Below are positions 1 to 9,700 of a stretch of 10,552 bases of DNA, piece after piece. The stretch comes from Bacteroidales bacterium (GTDB lineage: Bacteria; Bacteroidota; Bacteroidia; Bacteroidales; Muribaculaceae). Within the stretch, counting starts at the first letter, position 1. Every line of letters begins with the position of its first letter. The translations under genes and the position numbers were made by a program. The stretch covers positions 1 to 10,552 of the forward strand of contig CAADVV010000417.1 in NCBI GenBank assembly GCA_900752535.1, in the 5' to 3' direction. The notes below the pieces were generated by a model. That model saw nothing but the letters and a program-made list of their open reading frames with translations. It made no database searches and was not told the DNA's origin.

Positions 1-59
1 AAGCCCCATCCACAATCCGCCATTAAGTCTCGAGCGTCAAAAAATATGGGGCTATTCAG

Positions 60-82
60 AACGAAGCTTTTTGCACTTCGTT
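60..82. repeat. Short inverted repeat (7-bp stem hairpin)
   Basis: AACGAAG at 60-66 is the reverse complement of CTTCGTT at 76-82, with a 9-base loop. No T-run follows on either strand, so it is not a clear terminator. An 8-bp inverted repeat, AGCCCCAT at 2-9 and ATGGGGCT at 46-53, lies just before it. Together they could be the 3' end of an upstream transcript or a leader structure. The role is unknown. Confidence 0.35.
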
Positions 83-250
83 GTTGAATCTTGGTATTTA
101 TCAGATCTTAACCGTCGGCACACAACAGTTACCCAATCGCTTCGATGTTTCTGGATTCCGTATTATTCTGAATTAACGGTTTGTTTAGCGAGTTGCCAAT
201 TTAGAAGCCTTCAATATGCTGATTTAACCGGAGTTAAGTCCTTATGACTT

Positions 251-265
251 TCTCTTAGCAAGAGA
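251..265. repeat. Short inverted repeat (6-bp stem, 3-base loop)
   Basis: TCTCTT at 251-256 pairs with AAGAGA at 260-265 around the loop AGC. A T-G wobble can extend it by one pair. It sits about 175 bases before the start codon of the first large gene. A chance match of this size is possible, and no T-tract follows. Confidence 0.25.
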
Positions 266-439
266 GTGTGCGTCTAAAACGGCGCCATTCTGCTGCAATG
301 AGACAGCTATTTGTCAGATTTGCAGCGCTATAGCTATACTTAATATTTCGTCATGGATATTTGGAAAAGGCTTGCTCCGCATTTCCTGACTGGAGACAAT
401 GACAAACTTGTAAACATTAATTAACATATTCAATTAAAC

Positions 440-3400
440 ATGCAAAAGAAAGTAATTCTCCCTCTGATGTTGGCTGTGCCGGCCGCTATGCCGACACTGG
501 CAAATATCCCGTTAGGCTTTCCTAAGGATGGCGATTGGGTAAAGACCAACATCACAAGTGACGATTGGGTGAACGAGGCTCTCAACGAAGTTAACTGTCC
601 CGTAGGTACTGCTTCTGTGACCGCAACGTTTAAAAACCTTCCCAAAGGCAAGTATCTCGTACGTTTCGCCAACGCTACAAACGTCGAGCTGTCTGTCGGT
701 GGCAAATTAGTCGAAGTAGCAGACAGCGAATCAGCCACAACTTCTAAATCTTTTGAATTTGATGGCGGTACACTCGAGCTGACCCTCACCGGTAAAAATA
801 AATCTATCGGTTTCCAGTTCAAGATCAACTGCATCGTCCTCGAAGTAGCTGAGGAGGCTTATACCGATGTCCTGAACGCATTTAATCAGATTCCCGCTAT
901 TGCTGATCTGAATGAAGTAGCCGCTGATGACGACTTCCAGGAAGCTGTTGACCTCCGCGCTGCCCGTCAGGACTTCATCAACAATGCCACTAAGTATAAA
1001 GGAGTCTCCATGACCGACGTTCTGGAGAACCTCAAGACGATGGCTGCCGGCAACGAAGGCATCAATGAGATGACCGACTCTAAGAAGTGGATTGACCTCT
1101 ACAAGGAATATGGTCTTGACAAGACTCCCACAGATGTCCTCGCTGCACAGCAGGGCTGGATTGCTTGGGCTGAGGAGCACAACAAGGCTGTCGATGCTGA
1201 GAACGCCATCTGGAAGCTTTATCTCGACAATGTAGCCACACGCACAACTCTCCTCAACGAGCAGGGCGCTCTTATGACCAACGCTCAGGCTCTCAAGACA
1301 GCCATCGAGGAGTTCAAAGTGGTTGACCCCGCCCTCAAGGCCGAGTATGTCACCCGCATCAATGCTTATATCGCCAAACTTGACGAGTATAAGACATCAA
1401 TCGAGACAGCCTATGCTGACCCCGCAGGCCCCGACCGCCGCAGCCTCCGCGAGGTTATCACTTTCGAGTCTCAGAAAACGGCTCTTGAAACCGTGTACAA
1501 TGAGCTGAACACAGACTTCGACAACTTCAAGAAGGATTACACCGCTTATTATAATATCAACTTCATCCAGCTGACCAACCTCAAGAACGCCTATGACGCT
1601 TACGTGAGATTCCTCACGGAGGTTAAGGGTGTCAAGGGTTACGAGAATGTCTATGACGACCTCGTTTACGGTAAAGAAGGAACGTTTGAGAATCCCACGG
1701 CTGATTCTAAGCTCGGCACAGCCAACACAACCTATGACAACACCAAGAATGAAAATCAGATTGAGGCCGTCGAGGGTGCAGACGCAGTTTATCAGGCCAA
1801 GCTCGCCGCAATCACTGCCGTTATCGAAGGCTGGAAGAATCTGACCACTGAGTTCCAGGGACTGATTGACGATCAGAACGGCAACATGACCACCGCTCAG
1901 GGCGAAGCTGCCAAATGGGATGCCAAAGTTGCCGAATACAACAAGCTGACCGTTCCCAAACATCTCGAGGATCAGTTCGACGCCAATCTCAAAGCTGTCA
2001 CCGACGCAATCGCTGCCTTCAACGAATATATCGACGCAGAATACAAGAAACACACTCTTGATCTGACGAGCATTGACTATAAGGCCAAAGTTGACGCTGT
2101 CAATGATGCCATCGCTGCTATGGATGAGTTCGTAGCTCCGATGAAGATCATAAACACTCTGCTCGAGAAACTCGAAGCTGCCAAAGCTGAAGTAGTTAAA
2201 CTTGCCGGTGGCGAAGTATCGGGTGATGATGAAGGTGAAACCACCACAGTCAGCATCGCCGACCGCTTCAGCAGTACATATGAGGACCTTAAAGTCGCAA
2301 TTCTGGACCTCACTCTCCAGGAAGCTGAGGATACGAACATCACAGGCAAAATCGAGACACAGATTCAGAAATATCAGGCCGATGCCGAGGCATATGCCGC
2401 CAACCTTGTTGCCGCTAACAAGGCAATCACATCTCTCGAGAAGAGCTACAACGATCTGACGACTTTCCTGACTGATAAGATTTTCGACACCTATAAAGAG
2501 GACACAAATACCCAGCTTGCAGGTGTCAAGAAAACTTACACGGATAGTTGGAAAACAATGTTCGACACACCCATCAAGTCATTCCGCAACGACCTCTATC
2601 AGGCCGTGCTCCCCGCGAAGAATGACCAGCAGAGCTTCGAAGCCCTCAGGGACGTTGTTGCCGCTCTCACAGCAGCTCAGGCAGGCAACATGTCGGAAGA
2701 TGTATTCGCCGCTCAGAAGTTAGAATTTGCCAACAAAGGAACATTAGCCAACTGGAGCTTCGGCAGAGACCGTTTCGACGCCTTCCAGAAAACTCTCAAG
2801 GCAGCTCAGGAAGCCGGTGTTGCTAATGCCGACAAGATCAACGTTGACCAGCTGGAAGACGATTTCTATGACATCTGGCCTAACGATATCAACACGGCAA
2901 CTACTCCTGAGGAGTTCGGCGAGTGCGACGTCAAGATCAAGGAGATGCTCGACAAACTGCAGATCCAGATTGACAAACTCAAAGACTATCAGGCAACTCA
3001 GGACAACTACGATGCCCTCAAGGCTAACTGGGACGCTCTCCTTCCGAGCCTCCAAAGCCTGCGTGAATACAATGAGAACACATCTCTCGAGCCTGCTCTC
3101 ACTTACTTTGCCGACAAAGTAATCGGCACCAACAGCGATGACTCGGTAGACGGCACAATCGGCAAAGATATCTTTGATCTCGCCAACGAGCTTACAAAGG
3201 CTCTCAACGAGACCAAGATTGTCACCGACGCCGAGAAGAAGGTTCTCCAGGACAAGATTGACGCAATCAACGCCGACATCAAGGCCACAAGAGCCGCCAT
3301 CGAGCTCAACAACAACACGCACAACGCCCAGCTCGACAAAGAGCGCGAGGAACGTGCACACGCTCTCGATGTTATCGCCCAGATTGACGCCAAAGGCGCA

Positions 3401-6400
3401 GCCGACGGTTCAGCCGATCTGGAGATAATGAAGCAGTGGAAAGAAGAGCTCCAGAGCATCATCGACAACGACATCGTCAATGAGAACATCGTAGTCACCA
3501 ACGCTTACGGTGCCGGCGAATCAGCCGCTCAGGACGAGGCAATCATGGCCGCTTACAAAGCTATCCATGAGAAGATTCAGTCTATCGAAGACCAGATCAA
3601 CGGCGACGAATACACTCAGGCTGTCAAGGATGCCAATGCTCTGACAACCCAGAACTGGGCTACCGGTTACTATGACAAGCTGATGGACGAATGGCGCAAG
3701 GCCATCCAGGACTTCAACTACTATTACTACGACCTTGATAACCAGGGCTGGAGCAAATTTATCCATGATGCCATCGAGCGTCATCAGGAAGAGTTCTCTT
3801 CACACAAAGACATCGACGATCTCAATGCCGATGTACTGGCTTACATCGCCGAGCAGAACGCCAAGCCCCACGTACTCACTCCCGAAGAGTGGAAGACATG
3901 GACTGACAAAGCCGATGCTCTGAGCAAGGTTATCAACGACCGTGTCGTGGATCTCGAAAACGAGGCCAACACACTGGCTCAGACATACTACGATCAGCAG
4001 CACGCTCTGGCACAGAATGCAGTCAACGACGCCGAGGCCGCTCTCATCGCCGCCGGTATCACTCCCACCGCATATCTCGCCGAGGCCAACAATCATCTGA
4101 GCACTGCCGAGAGCATCTATGACGCCGCCACCAACGGTCAGGCCACTCTGAGAGTTGACAACCTCGGCCGTCAGATGAACGCCATCGCCGACGAGCTCGA
4201 CAAGGTTGCTCCGTCAATCGACCTCCAGGCCGCTTGCCAGACCGAATGGGCCACAGAGTATACAAATGCTCAGGACCTCATCAAGGCAATGCGCGAGCAG
4301 ATCGAGAAAGCCGAGTTCTGTCCCGACGACGTCAAGGCCGCATGGATGCAGGACTTCGAGGAGAAAGCAGGTCTTATCGACGCTCTCAACACCGAAGTCA
4401 AAGGTGTCACCGCCAACCTCATCGATTCTTATAAGAACTATGTAGAGCAGCTCAAGGAGCTCCTCAGCGGTATGCAGAGCGACGCTGACGCAATTACCAA
4501 AGCCAGCGACCTGAACAAGGAAAATCAGGACATCTACAAGAACTTCACCACCGTCTGGGCTCCCGCTCTCAACGAGCAGTATGACGCTCTGAAAGACTTC
4601 TGCAACGCACTCGGCGGCTCGGGTGACATGCAGGGCACACTCGACAACATCAGGGGCGCCATCGACGCTCTCACCGAGTATGTCGAGGCTCAGAAAGCCA
4701 ACCTCCTTGACAAGAACATCAAGGACCAGTGCGACAACATCGAGGCTTCAATCGCTCAGGCATACGAGACAGCCGGTAACACCGAAATCTCGTGGCTGCG
4801 CAAGATGCTTAAGAACACCAAGATTGCATTCAACGATGCAATGGTCAAGGGCACAGGCTCACTCGACGATCGTCTCAAGGCTCTCGGTTCGGATAAGACT
4901 CAGGCAGGCATCGAAGCTGATATCCACACCATCAGCGACGCCATGGACACCTTCACCTATACCGCTGACGACAAGGAAGGCTTCAAGAAGACCGCCCAGG
5001 GTTATGAGAACTCGCTCTGCGAACTCTATGACCTGCTCCAGTCAACCTGGAACCAGCAGGCCCCCTCTGTTGGTATCAAGGCCGGTCTGGACGAAATCTA
5101 CAACCGGATTGACGCCCTGATCACCAACGGTCAGACCGCTCTTGGTGAATGTCTCGAAAGCGTACAGACTGAATTTGACGGCAAATATGAGTCCCTCAAG
5201 GAAGAGCTCGACGCTCAGAAGGCCGGCTGGGATGCCGACGGTTCCGACGTCATCGCTCACGAGGCACGCTACAAACGCACCCTCAACGAAATCAAGGGCG
5301 CGGTCAACGACCTCACCACAGAGATTGCCGCCGCTCAGCAGGCTGCTCTCGACAAGGCCGAGAAAGAGCGCGTCAACAACGAGAAGTACACCGCCCTCAA
5401 GGCTCAGTACGACTCACTTCAGAGCGAGTTCGACGCCGCCAAAGCTCTCGTCGAAAGCTATGGAAACGGCATCGCCGACAGATACTCACAGTGGGCCGAG
5501 AACATCCAGAGCTGGCTCGACGCTTCTCTCGCCGACCTCGAGAGCAAGAACGCCAAAGTGGCTCTCACCGCTACGAGCGAACTGCTCTACGCCGACATCA
5601 TCGGTTCTTCTATCAACACATATAAGACCAACGCAACCCGCAGCTACGTCGGCCTCCAGCTCAACAACATCGCTGTCAAGGACAGCGAGCTCTCCACACT
5701 CCTCGCAGCACACATCGTTCCCGCTGCATTTGAGGAAATAAAGGACGCTCTCATCCCGCTCCGTCATGATGTCAACGACGTCCGCGGCGAATACCAGAGT
5801 GCCGACTTCGACCGTCTCACCGAGATGCTCGAAGAGACCAAGGCATTCCTCGGCCGGTACGATGACCTCATCAAGAAGGCTCAGGACAACACGTTCATCC
5901 CCGGCGACGTCAACCTCGACGGTTCAGTCGACGTCTTCGACGTTCAGACTGTCATCAACATGATTGGTGAAGGCGTCACCTACGAGGACCTCTATGCCGA
6001 GAATCCGCGTGAGGCCTGTGCAGCCGACGTTCTTGACGACGATAAGATTAACGTTGCCGACGTCACCTCTATCATCTACATCATCCAGGGTGAGGGTGAC
6101 TACAACACCAACCGCGTACGCGCCATGAAGTCTGCCGCCCAGGCTGACGCCAAAGCTTCTCTCGTTCTCATTTCACAGGAGAACGGTGTAAGCCGCTACG
6201 CACTGATGCTCGACAATAACGTACCGTTCATCGCCGGTCAGTTCGACATCACCGTTTCGGGCAACTCGCGCGTCACAGGCGTAACAGCCGCCGAGCGTGC
6301 TACCGAGCATGATGTTTACTCGTTCGAGACCGAGAACGGCGGTGCACGCGTTGTTCTGGCCAACCTGGAGAACAAGGAAATCAACGGTGTCGACGGCGCT

Positions 6401-6649
6401 ATCGTTTATATCGACGTCGAGGGCGACAAAAAGGTTTCGACCGTCAACGCTCTCTTCTCCGATAAGAACAACCGTCTGCACACCATCGGCGACGCCCACA
6501 CCTCAGCCATCGACACAATTCTTGACAATGTCAAGGAGGGTGCCGAGAGAATCTGGGATGCCGCCGGCCGCAGCTTCCGCAGTCTCCAGCGCGGTATCAA
6601 CATCATCCGCCATAAGGACGGCAGCGTAACGAAAGAAATCCGCAAGTAA
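440..6649 (+). CDS. Giant secreted helical-repeat protein with dockerin-like and cohesin-like domains (2069 aa)
   Basis: I do not recognise a named family for the whole protein. Residues 1-21 form a type I signal peptide (QKK, hydrophobic core, then a PTLA end; no lipobox Cys), so it is exported. Residues about 22-135 are predicted beta-rich, with a 'LPKGKYLVRF' core typical of carbohydrate-binding or galactose-binding-like sandwiches. Residues about 140-1815 are almost entirely helical, rich in Ala, Asp, Lys and Leu, with recurring helices such as AVTDAIAAFNEYI (near 519), AVNDAIAAMDEFV (near 552) and IRGAIDALTEYV (near 1404). Residues 1822-1884 form a dockerin-like pair: GDVNLDGSVDVFDV and, 41 residues on, ADVLDDDKINVADV, each followed by a hydrophobic helix. 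Residues about 1905-2017 resemble a cohesin-like beta domain ('FIAGQFDITV'). Residues 2038-2069 are a tail with GINIIR, DGSV and a final K. The ATG at 440 gives an intact signal peptide and follows an A-rich leader. It is probably co-transcribed with the gene at 6739. Likely a surface or extracellular structural, adhesive or scaffold protein; no catalytic motif is seen. Confidence 0.9.
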   Translation: MQKKVILPLMLAVPAAMPTLANIPLGFPKDGDWVKTNITSDDWVNEALNEVNCPVGTASVTATFKNLPKGKYLVRFANATNVELSVGGKLVEVADSESATTSKSFEFDGGTLELTLTGKNKSIGFQFKINCIVLEVAEEAYTDVLNAFNQIPAIADLNEVAADDDFQEAVDLRAARQDFINNATKYKGVSMTDVLENLKTMAAGNEGINEMTDSKKWIDLYKEYGLDKTPTDVLAAQQGWIAWAEEHNKAVDAENAIWKLYLDNVATRTTLLNEQGALMTNAQALKTAIEEFKVVDPALKAEYVTRINAYIAKLDEYKTSIETAYADPAGPDRRSLREVITFESQKTALETVYNELNTDFDNFKKDYTAYYNINFIQLTNLKNAYDAYVRFLTEVKGVKGYENVYDDLVYGKEGTFENPTADSKLGTANTTYDNTKNENQIEAVEGADAVYQAKLAAITAVIEGWKNLTTEFQGLIDDQNGNMTTAQGEAAKWDAKVAEYNKLTVPKHLEDQFDANLKAVTDAIAAFNEYIDAEYKKHTLDLTSIDYKAKVDAVNDAIAAMDEFVAPMKIINTLLEKLEAAKAEVVKLAGGEVSGDDEGETTTVSIADRFSSTYEDLKVAILDLTLQEAEDTNITGKIETQIQKYQADAEAYAANLVAANKAITSLEKSYNDLTTFLTDKIFDTYKEDTNTQLAGVKKTYTDSWKTMFDTPIKSFRNDLYQAVLPAKNDQQSFEALRDVVAALTAAQAGNMSEDVFAAQKLEFANKGTLANWSFGRDRFDAFQKTLKAAQEAGVANADKINVDQLEDDFYDIWPNDINTATTPEEFGECDVKIKEMLDKLQIQIDKLKDYQATQDNYDALKANWDALLPSLQSLREYNENTSLEPALTYFADKVIGTNSDDSVDGTIGKDIFDLANELTKALNETKIVTDAEKKVLQDKIDAINADIKATRAAIELNNNTHNAQLDKEREERAHALDVIAQIDAKGAADGSADLEIMKQWKEELQSIIDNDIVNENIVVTNAYGAGESAAQDEAIMAAYKAIHEKIQSIEDQINGDEYTQAVKDANALTTQNWATGYYDKLMDEWRKAIQDFNYYYYDLDNQGWSKFIHDAIERHQEEFSSHKDIDDLNADVLAYIAEQNAKPHVLTPEEWKTWTDKADALSKVINDRVVDLENEANTLAQTYYDQQHALAQNAVNDAEAALIAAGITPTAYLAEANNHLSTAESIYDAATNGQATLRVDNLGRQMNAIADELDKVAPSIDLQAACQTEWATEYTNAQDLIKAMREQIEKAEFCPDDVKAAWMQDFEEKAGLIDALNTEVKGVTANLIDSYKNYVEQLKELLSGMQSDADAITKASDLNKENQDIYKNFTTVWAPALNEQYDALKDFCNALGGSGDMQGTLDNIRGAIDALTEYVEAQKANLLDKNIKDQCDNIEASIAQAYETAGNTEISWLRKMLKNTKIAFNDAMVKGTGSLDDRLKALGSDKTQAGIEADIHTISDAMDTFTYTADDKEGFKKTAQGYENSLCELYDLLQSTWNQQAPSVGIKAGLDEIYNRIDALITNGQTALGECLESVQTEFDGKYESLKEELDAQKAGWDADGSDVIAHEARYKRTLNEIKGAVNDLTTEIAAAQQAALDKAEKERVNNEKYTALKAQYDSLQSEFDAAKALVESYGNGIADRYSQWAENIQSWLDASLADLESKNAKVALTATSELLYADIIGSSINTYKTNATRSYVGLQLNNIAVKDSELSTLLAAHIVPAAFEEIKDALIPLRHDVNDVRGEYQSADFDRLTEMLEETKAFLGRYDDLIKKAQDNTFIPGDVNLDGSVDVFDVQTVINMIGEGVTYEDLYAENPREACAADVLDDDKINVADVTSIIYIIQGEGDYNTNRVRAMKSAAQADAKASLVLISQENGVSRYALMLDNNVPFIAGQFDITVSGNSRVTGVTAAERATEHDVYSFETENGGARVVLANLENKEINGVDGAIVYIDVEGDKKVSTVNALFSDKNNRLHTIGDAHTSAIDTILDNVKEGAERIWDAAGRSFRSLQRGINIIRHKDGSVTKEIRK

Positions 6650-6673
6650 ATAGAAATCCACAACCTGAATTGA

Positions 6674-6711
6674 ATGAGGAGGAACCGGGAGGCCACTCCC
6701 TTCCTCCTCAT
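6674..6711 (+). promoter_or_regulatory. Strong hairpin in the spacer between the two secreted-protein genes
   Basis: ATGAGGAGGAA at 6674-6684 is the perfect reverse complement of TTCCTCCTCAT at 6701-6711. Inside it GGGAG (6687-6691) pairs with CTCCC (6696-6700) around a GCCA loop, leaving only a CC bulge, so the whole structure has about 16 base pairs. It begins 25 bases after the stop codon of the first gene and ends 27 bases before the start codon of the second. No T-tract follows (the next bases are CCAATCAAAC), so a full intrinsic terminator is unlikely. A partial terminator, RNA-processing site or 3'-end stabiliser that sets the ratio of the two proteins fits better. The GAGGAGG in its left arm would be sequestered and is too far from the ATG to act as a ribosome binding site. 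Confidence 0.65.
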
Positions 6712-6738
6712 CCAATCAAACTTGTAAAGACATTAAAA

Positions 6739-9700
6739 ATGAAAAAACATCTGACTGCAGGTACAGTGAGGTCAATGATGTTTCTGTTCTCGCTGGTGGT
6801 TGCTTTCGGCGCATATGCCGGAAACACCCTCTCGATCGGAAACGTCGCTCTGAACAACACTGAACCCAAGAAGGTGGCCATCACTCTGGATAATGACGAT
6901 CCGGTGGCTGCCCTGCAATTTGAGGTCACGACTCCGGAGGGCGTGAATATCGTCGGTGACTTCGAACGTAACGATGCCCGTTTCGCTCCCGGACAGACTT
7001 CAAATTACAAAATATTCAATCCCAACCGTTCACAGCTGCTCGTTGTCTGCAACAATAAGAACGCCGGTTTTATCGGTAATTCAGGCGTTATCGGCTACAT
7101 CACGGTTCAGGCTACGAGAAATGCTCTCGAAAACGGTCTTGACGGCAAGGTCGAGCTTAAAAACATCAAACTGTCAACATTCTCGGGCGGCAAGATTGAA
7201 TCAAACCAGAACTCAACGAGCGGCGTCTCGGTGACAAGTGACGTGGTTACAATCAGCACCGTCGACCCTTTTGTCATTAACCCCGGCGGTCAGCACGTTG
7301 TCTCTCTTTCGGCTCAGCAGAACTTCAAAGTCAGCGGCATCCAGGCCGTTGTGGTTCTCCCCGAAGGTTTCAAAATCCTCAACGACGAGGTCAACAAGGG
7401 CGAGCGCCTCACAAACGGTGCCGCCATCAGCGTCACTCCGCGCAGTGACGGCCGTTCATACGGTATCGTTATCTATGACCTGATGCTCGAGCCCAACGGC
7501 ATCGTCAACGGAAACAGCGGTGAGCTTTTCGACTTCACCGTTGTCGCTCCCGAGAATTTCACCGACTCTACGGCTCAGATTCAGTTCAAGGACGTGGAGT
7601 TCGCCAACATGAAACCCCGCACCGTCTATGCCTCACCCGTATGGGCCGACATGACCAACGGTAAGACCGCATATGACCGCGCAATGGGCGAAGTGACCGC
7701 TCTTAGAAACTCTCTCGCCGAGGCTCTCAAAACCATCGCCACCAACAGCCCCGATGTGAAGGACCTCTTTCCCGGCACTGAAATCAGCACCGCCATCGAT
7801 GACCTCGAGGCAGCTGTCAACACCGCTTATAATGACTATACCCTTACTCCCGACTATGACAATGTCATGAGCCCCGTCGAGGGTATCCGCGACGCCATCG
7901 CAAAACTCGTTGTTGACGCCGCATCGGCCCAGGCCGAGTATGAGGCCGCCAAGCTCCGTCAGCAGAAATTTGACGAGGCCAACGCCGTTATCGCCGGTCT
8001 CGAGAATCAGCTGAACGTTGCTCTCGCTACCATCGCCGAAACTTGTCCCGACGTGAAAGATGCTTTTAACGGCGCCGACCTCTCGGCTCAGATTGCCGCT
8101 CTGAAACAGGCCGTCCAGGATGCTTTCGACAACCAGACCATTGTTGAAGAATACGAGACTCTGATGTCCCCCGTCACCGTGATTCAGGATGGCATCGCCA
8201 AACTCCTCACCGACGCCCGCGCCGCTCAGGACAAACACAACGCAGAGGTAGCCGCCTACAATAAGGCTCAGGCCGCTCTCGCAACCCTTGACAACACTTT
8301 CAAGTCAGCCCTTGAGACAATCGCTGCCGAGTGCGCCGACGTGAAGGACAACTTCAAAGGCGAAAAAATCAGCGCCGAGATTGCTGCCCTGAAGAAAGCC
8401 GTCGAAGAAGCTCACGCCAACAGCACTCTTGCTGCCGACTATGACAAAGTGATGGCTCCCGTGGCAGACATCGAAACCGCCATCGCCGCCCTCATCAAAG
8501 ACGCTCAGGACTCACAGAAGGCCTTCAACGAGCAGAAAGCTCTCGACCAGGCACGCGTTAACGCCAACGCCGCTATCGCCGCTCTCGAGCAGTCACTCGC
8601 CAACGCCCTGTCGACCATCGCAACCGAGTGCCCCAATGTCAAGCAGAACTTCACCGGTGCCGAAATCTCGGCTCAGATTGCAGTTCTCCGCAGCAGCGTG
8701 AACACCGCTTATGAAAACCGCACCCTCTCGACAGACTATGACAATGTGATGTCGCCTGTGGCCGGTATCGAAGCCGCCATCGCTCAGCTCATCGCTGATG
8801 CCAAGGCTGCCCAGCAGGCCTACAACGACGAGCAGGAAGCTATTAAGAATCTCAACGAGGCCAAGGCTAAAGCCGACGCCAAAATCAGCGAGCTCAACGC
8901 TTCTCTCACTTCGACCCTTGCCACCATCGCCGAGACTTGCCCCGACGTGAAGAACGACTTCAAGGGTGAGGCCGTAACCGCAAGCATCGCCGCTCTCCGC
9001 GCAGCTGTCGACAAAGCATTCGCCGACAAGACTCTCGTCGAGAACTACGACCAGGTTATGTCACCTGTAACCGGAATCGAAGCCGCCATCGCCAAGCTCC
9101 TCACCGATGCTCAGGCTGCACAGAAGGCTTTCAACGAGCAGTCAGCTCTCGACCAGGCCCGCGCCAAAGCCAACGCGACTATCACAGCTCTTGAGAAAGC
9201 TCTCGCAGACGCCCTGTCGACCATCGCTACCGAATGTCCCGATGTCAAGCAGAACTTTACCGGCGCCGCAATTTCGGCTCAGATCACTGTTCTCCGTAAC
9301 AGCGTGAACACCGCTTATGACAACAAGACTCTCGTCAACGACTATGACAACGTGATGGCTCCCGCCGCTACAATCGACGCCGCTATCGCACAGCTCGTAA
9401 CCGACGCCCAGGCCGCTCAGCTCGAGTTCGAGAGAGTCGAGGCAAACAATGCCGCCTATGAGGCTGACCTCGAAGAAATCGAGAACGCCCAGAAAGCACT
9501 TGACGAAGCAATCGAGAAAATCAAGTCTGATTACCCCGACTATGACTATAAAGCTGACCAGGCCACCATTCAGGGCCTCATCGACGCTCAGAAGAAGCAG
9601 GCTGACGATGCCCTCGCCGCTGTTGCAACAGCCGGTGAATACAGCAACACCGTCAACCTCTCGGCTATCGAGAAGATGATCGACGAAATGATTGAGAACG

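Larger units (their letters stand above)
1..439. other. Non-coding upstream region, probable promoter and leader of the giant secreted protein gene
   Basis: No open reading frame of useful length or with protein-like composition is seen here on either strand, and no tRNA or rRNA signature. The stretch is more AT-rich than the genes that follow, especially in the last 40 bases before the ATG at 440, which is an A/T-rich leader without a Shine-Dalgarno sequence, as is usual in Bacteroidetes. It contains several small inverted repeats: an 8-bp pair at 2-9 and 46-53, a hairpin at 60-82, a hairpin at 251-265, and the palindrome GCTATAGC at 327-334. A promoter for the downstream gene must lie here if the gene starts its own transcript, but I cannot place a convincing -33/-7 pair. 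Confidence 0.6.

Noticed and set aside
356..363. Possible Bacteroidetes -7 promoter element (GATATTTG, one mismatch to TAnnTTTG)
   Set aside because: No TTTG/TTG -33 element is found at the proper distance upstream, so the match is not better than chance.
440..505. Possible lipoprotein anchoring of either secreted protein
   Set aside because: Neither signal peptide has a Cys at or near the cleavage site, so both look like ordinary type I signal peptides.
1397..2053. Long minus-strand reading frames inside the first gene (also near 2744-3361 and 3103-3501)
   Set aside because: They mirror the strongly biased codon use of the real gene on the plus strand. Their translations are Val/Leu/Gly- or Ser-rich, with no domain, and they lie wholly inside an intact secreted protein gene.
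3716..3736. Run of four Tyr codons (N-Y-Y-Y-Y-D) in the first protein
   Set aside because: An isolated low-complexity spot inside a helical region. It does not repeat elsewhere and matches no known motif.
6670..6738. In-frame N-terminal extension of the second secreted protein from a TTG codon
   Set aside because: It would be translated from the strong hairpin and put 23 polar, Pro-rich residues before a normal signal peptide. The ATG at 6739 has an A-rich leader and starts a clean signal peptide.
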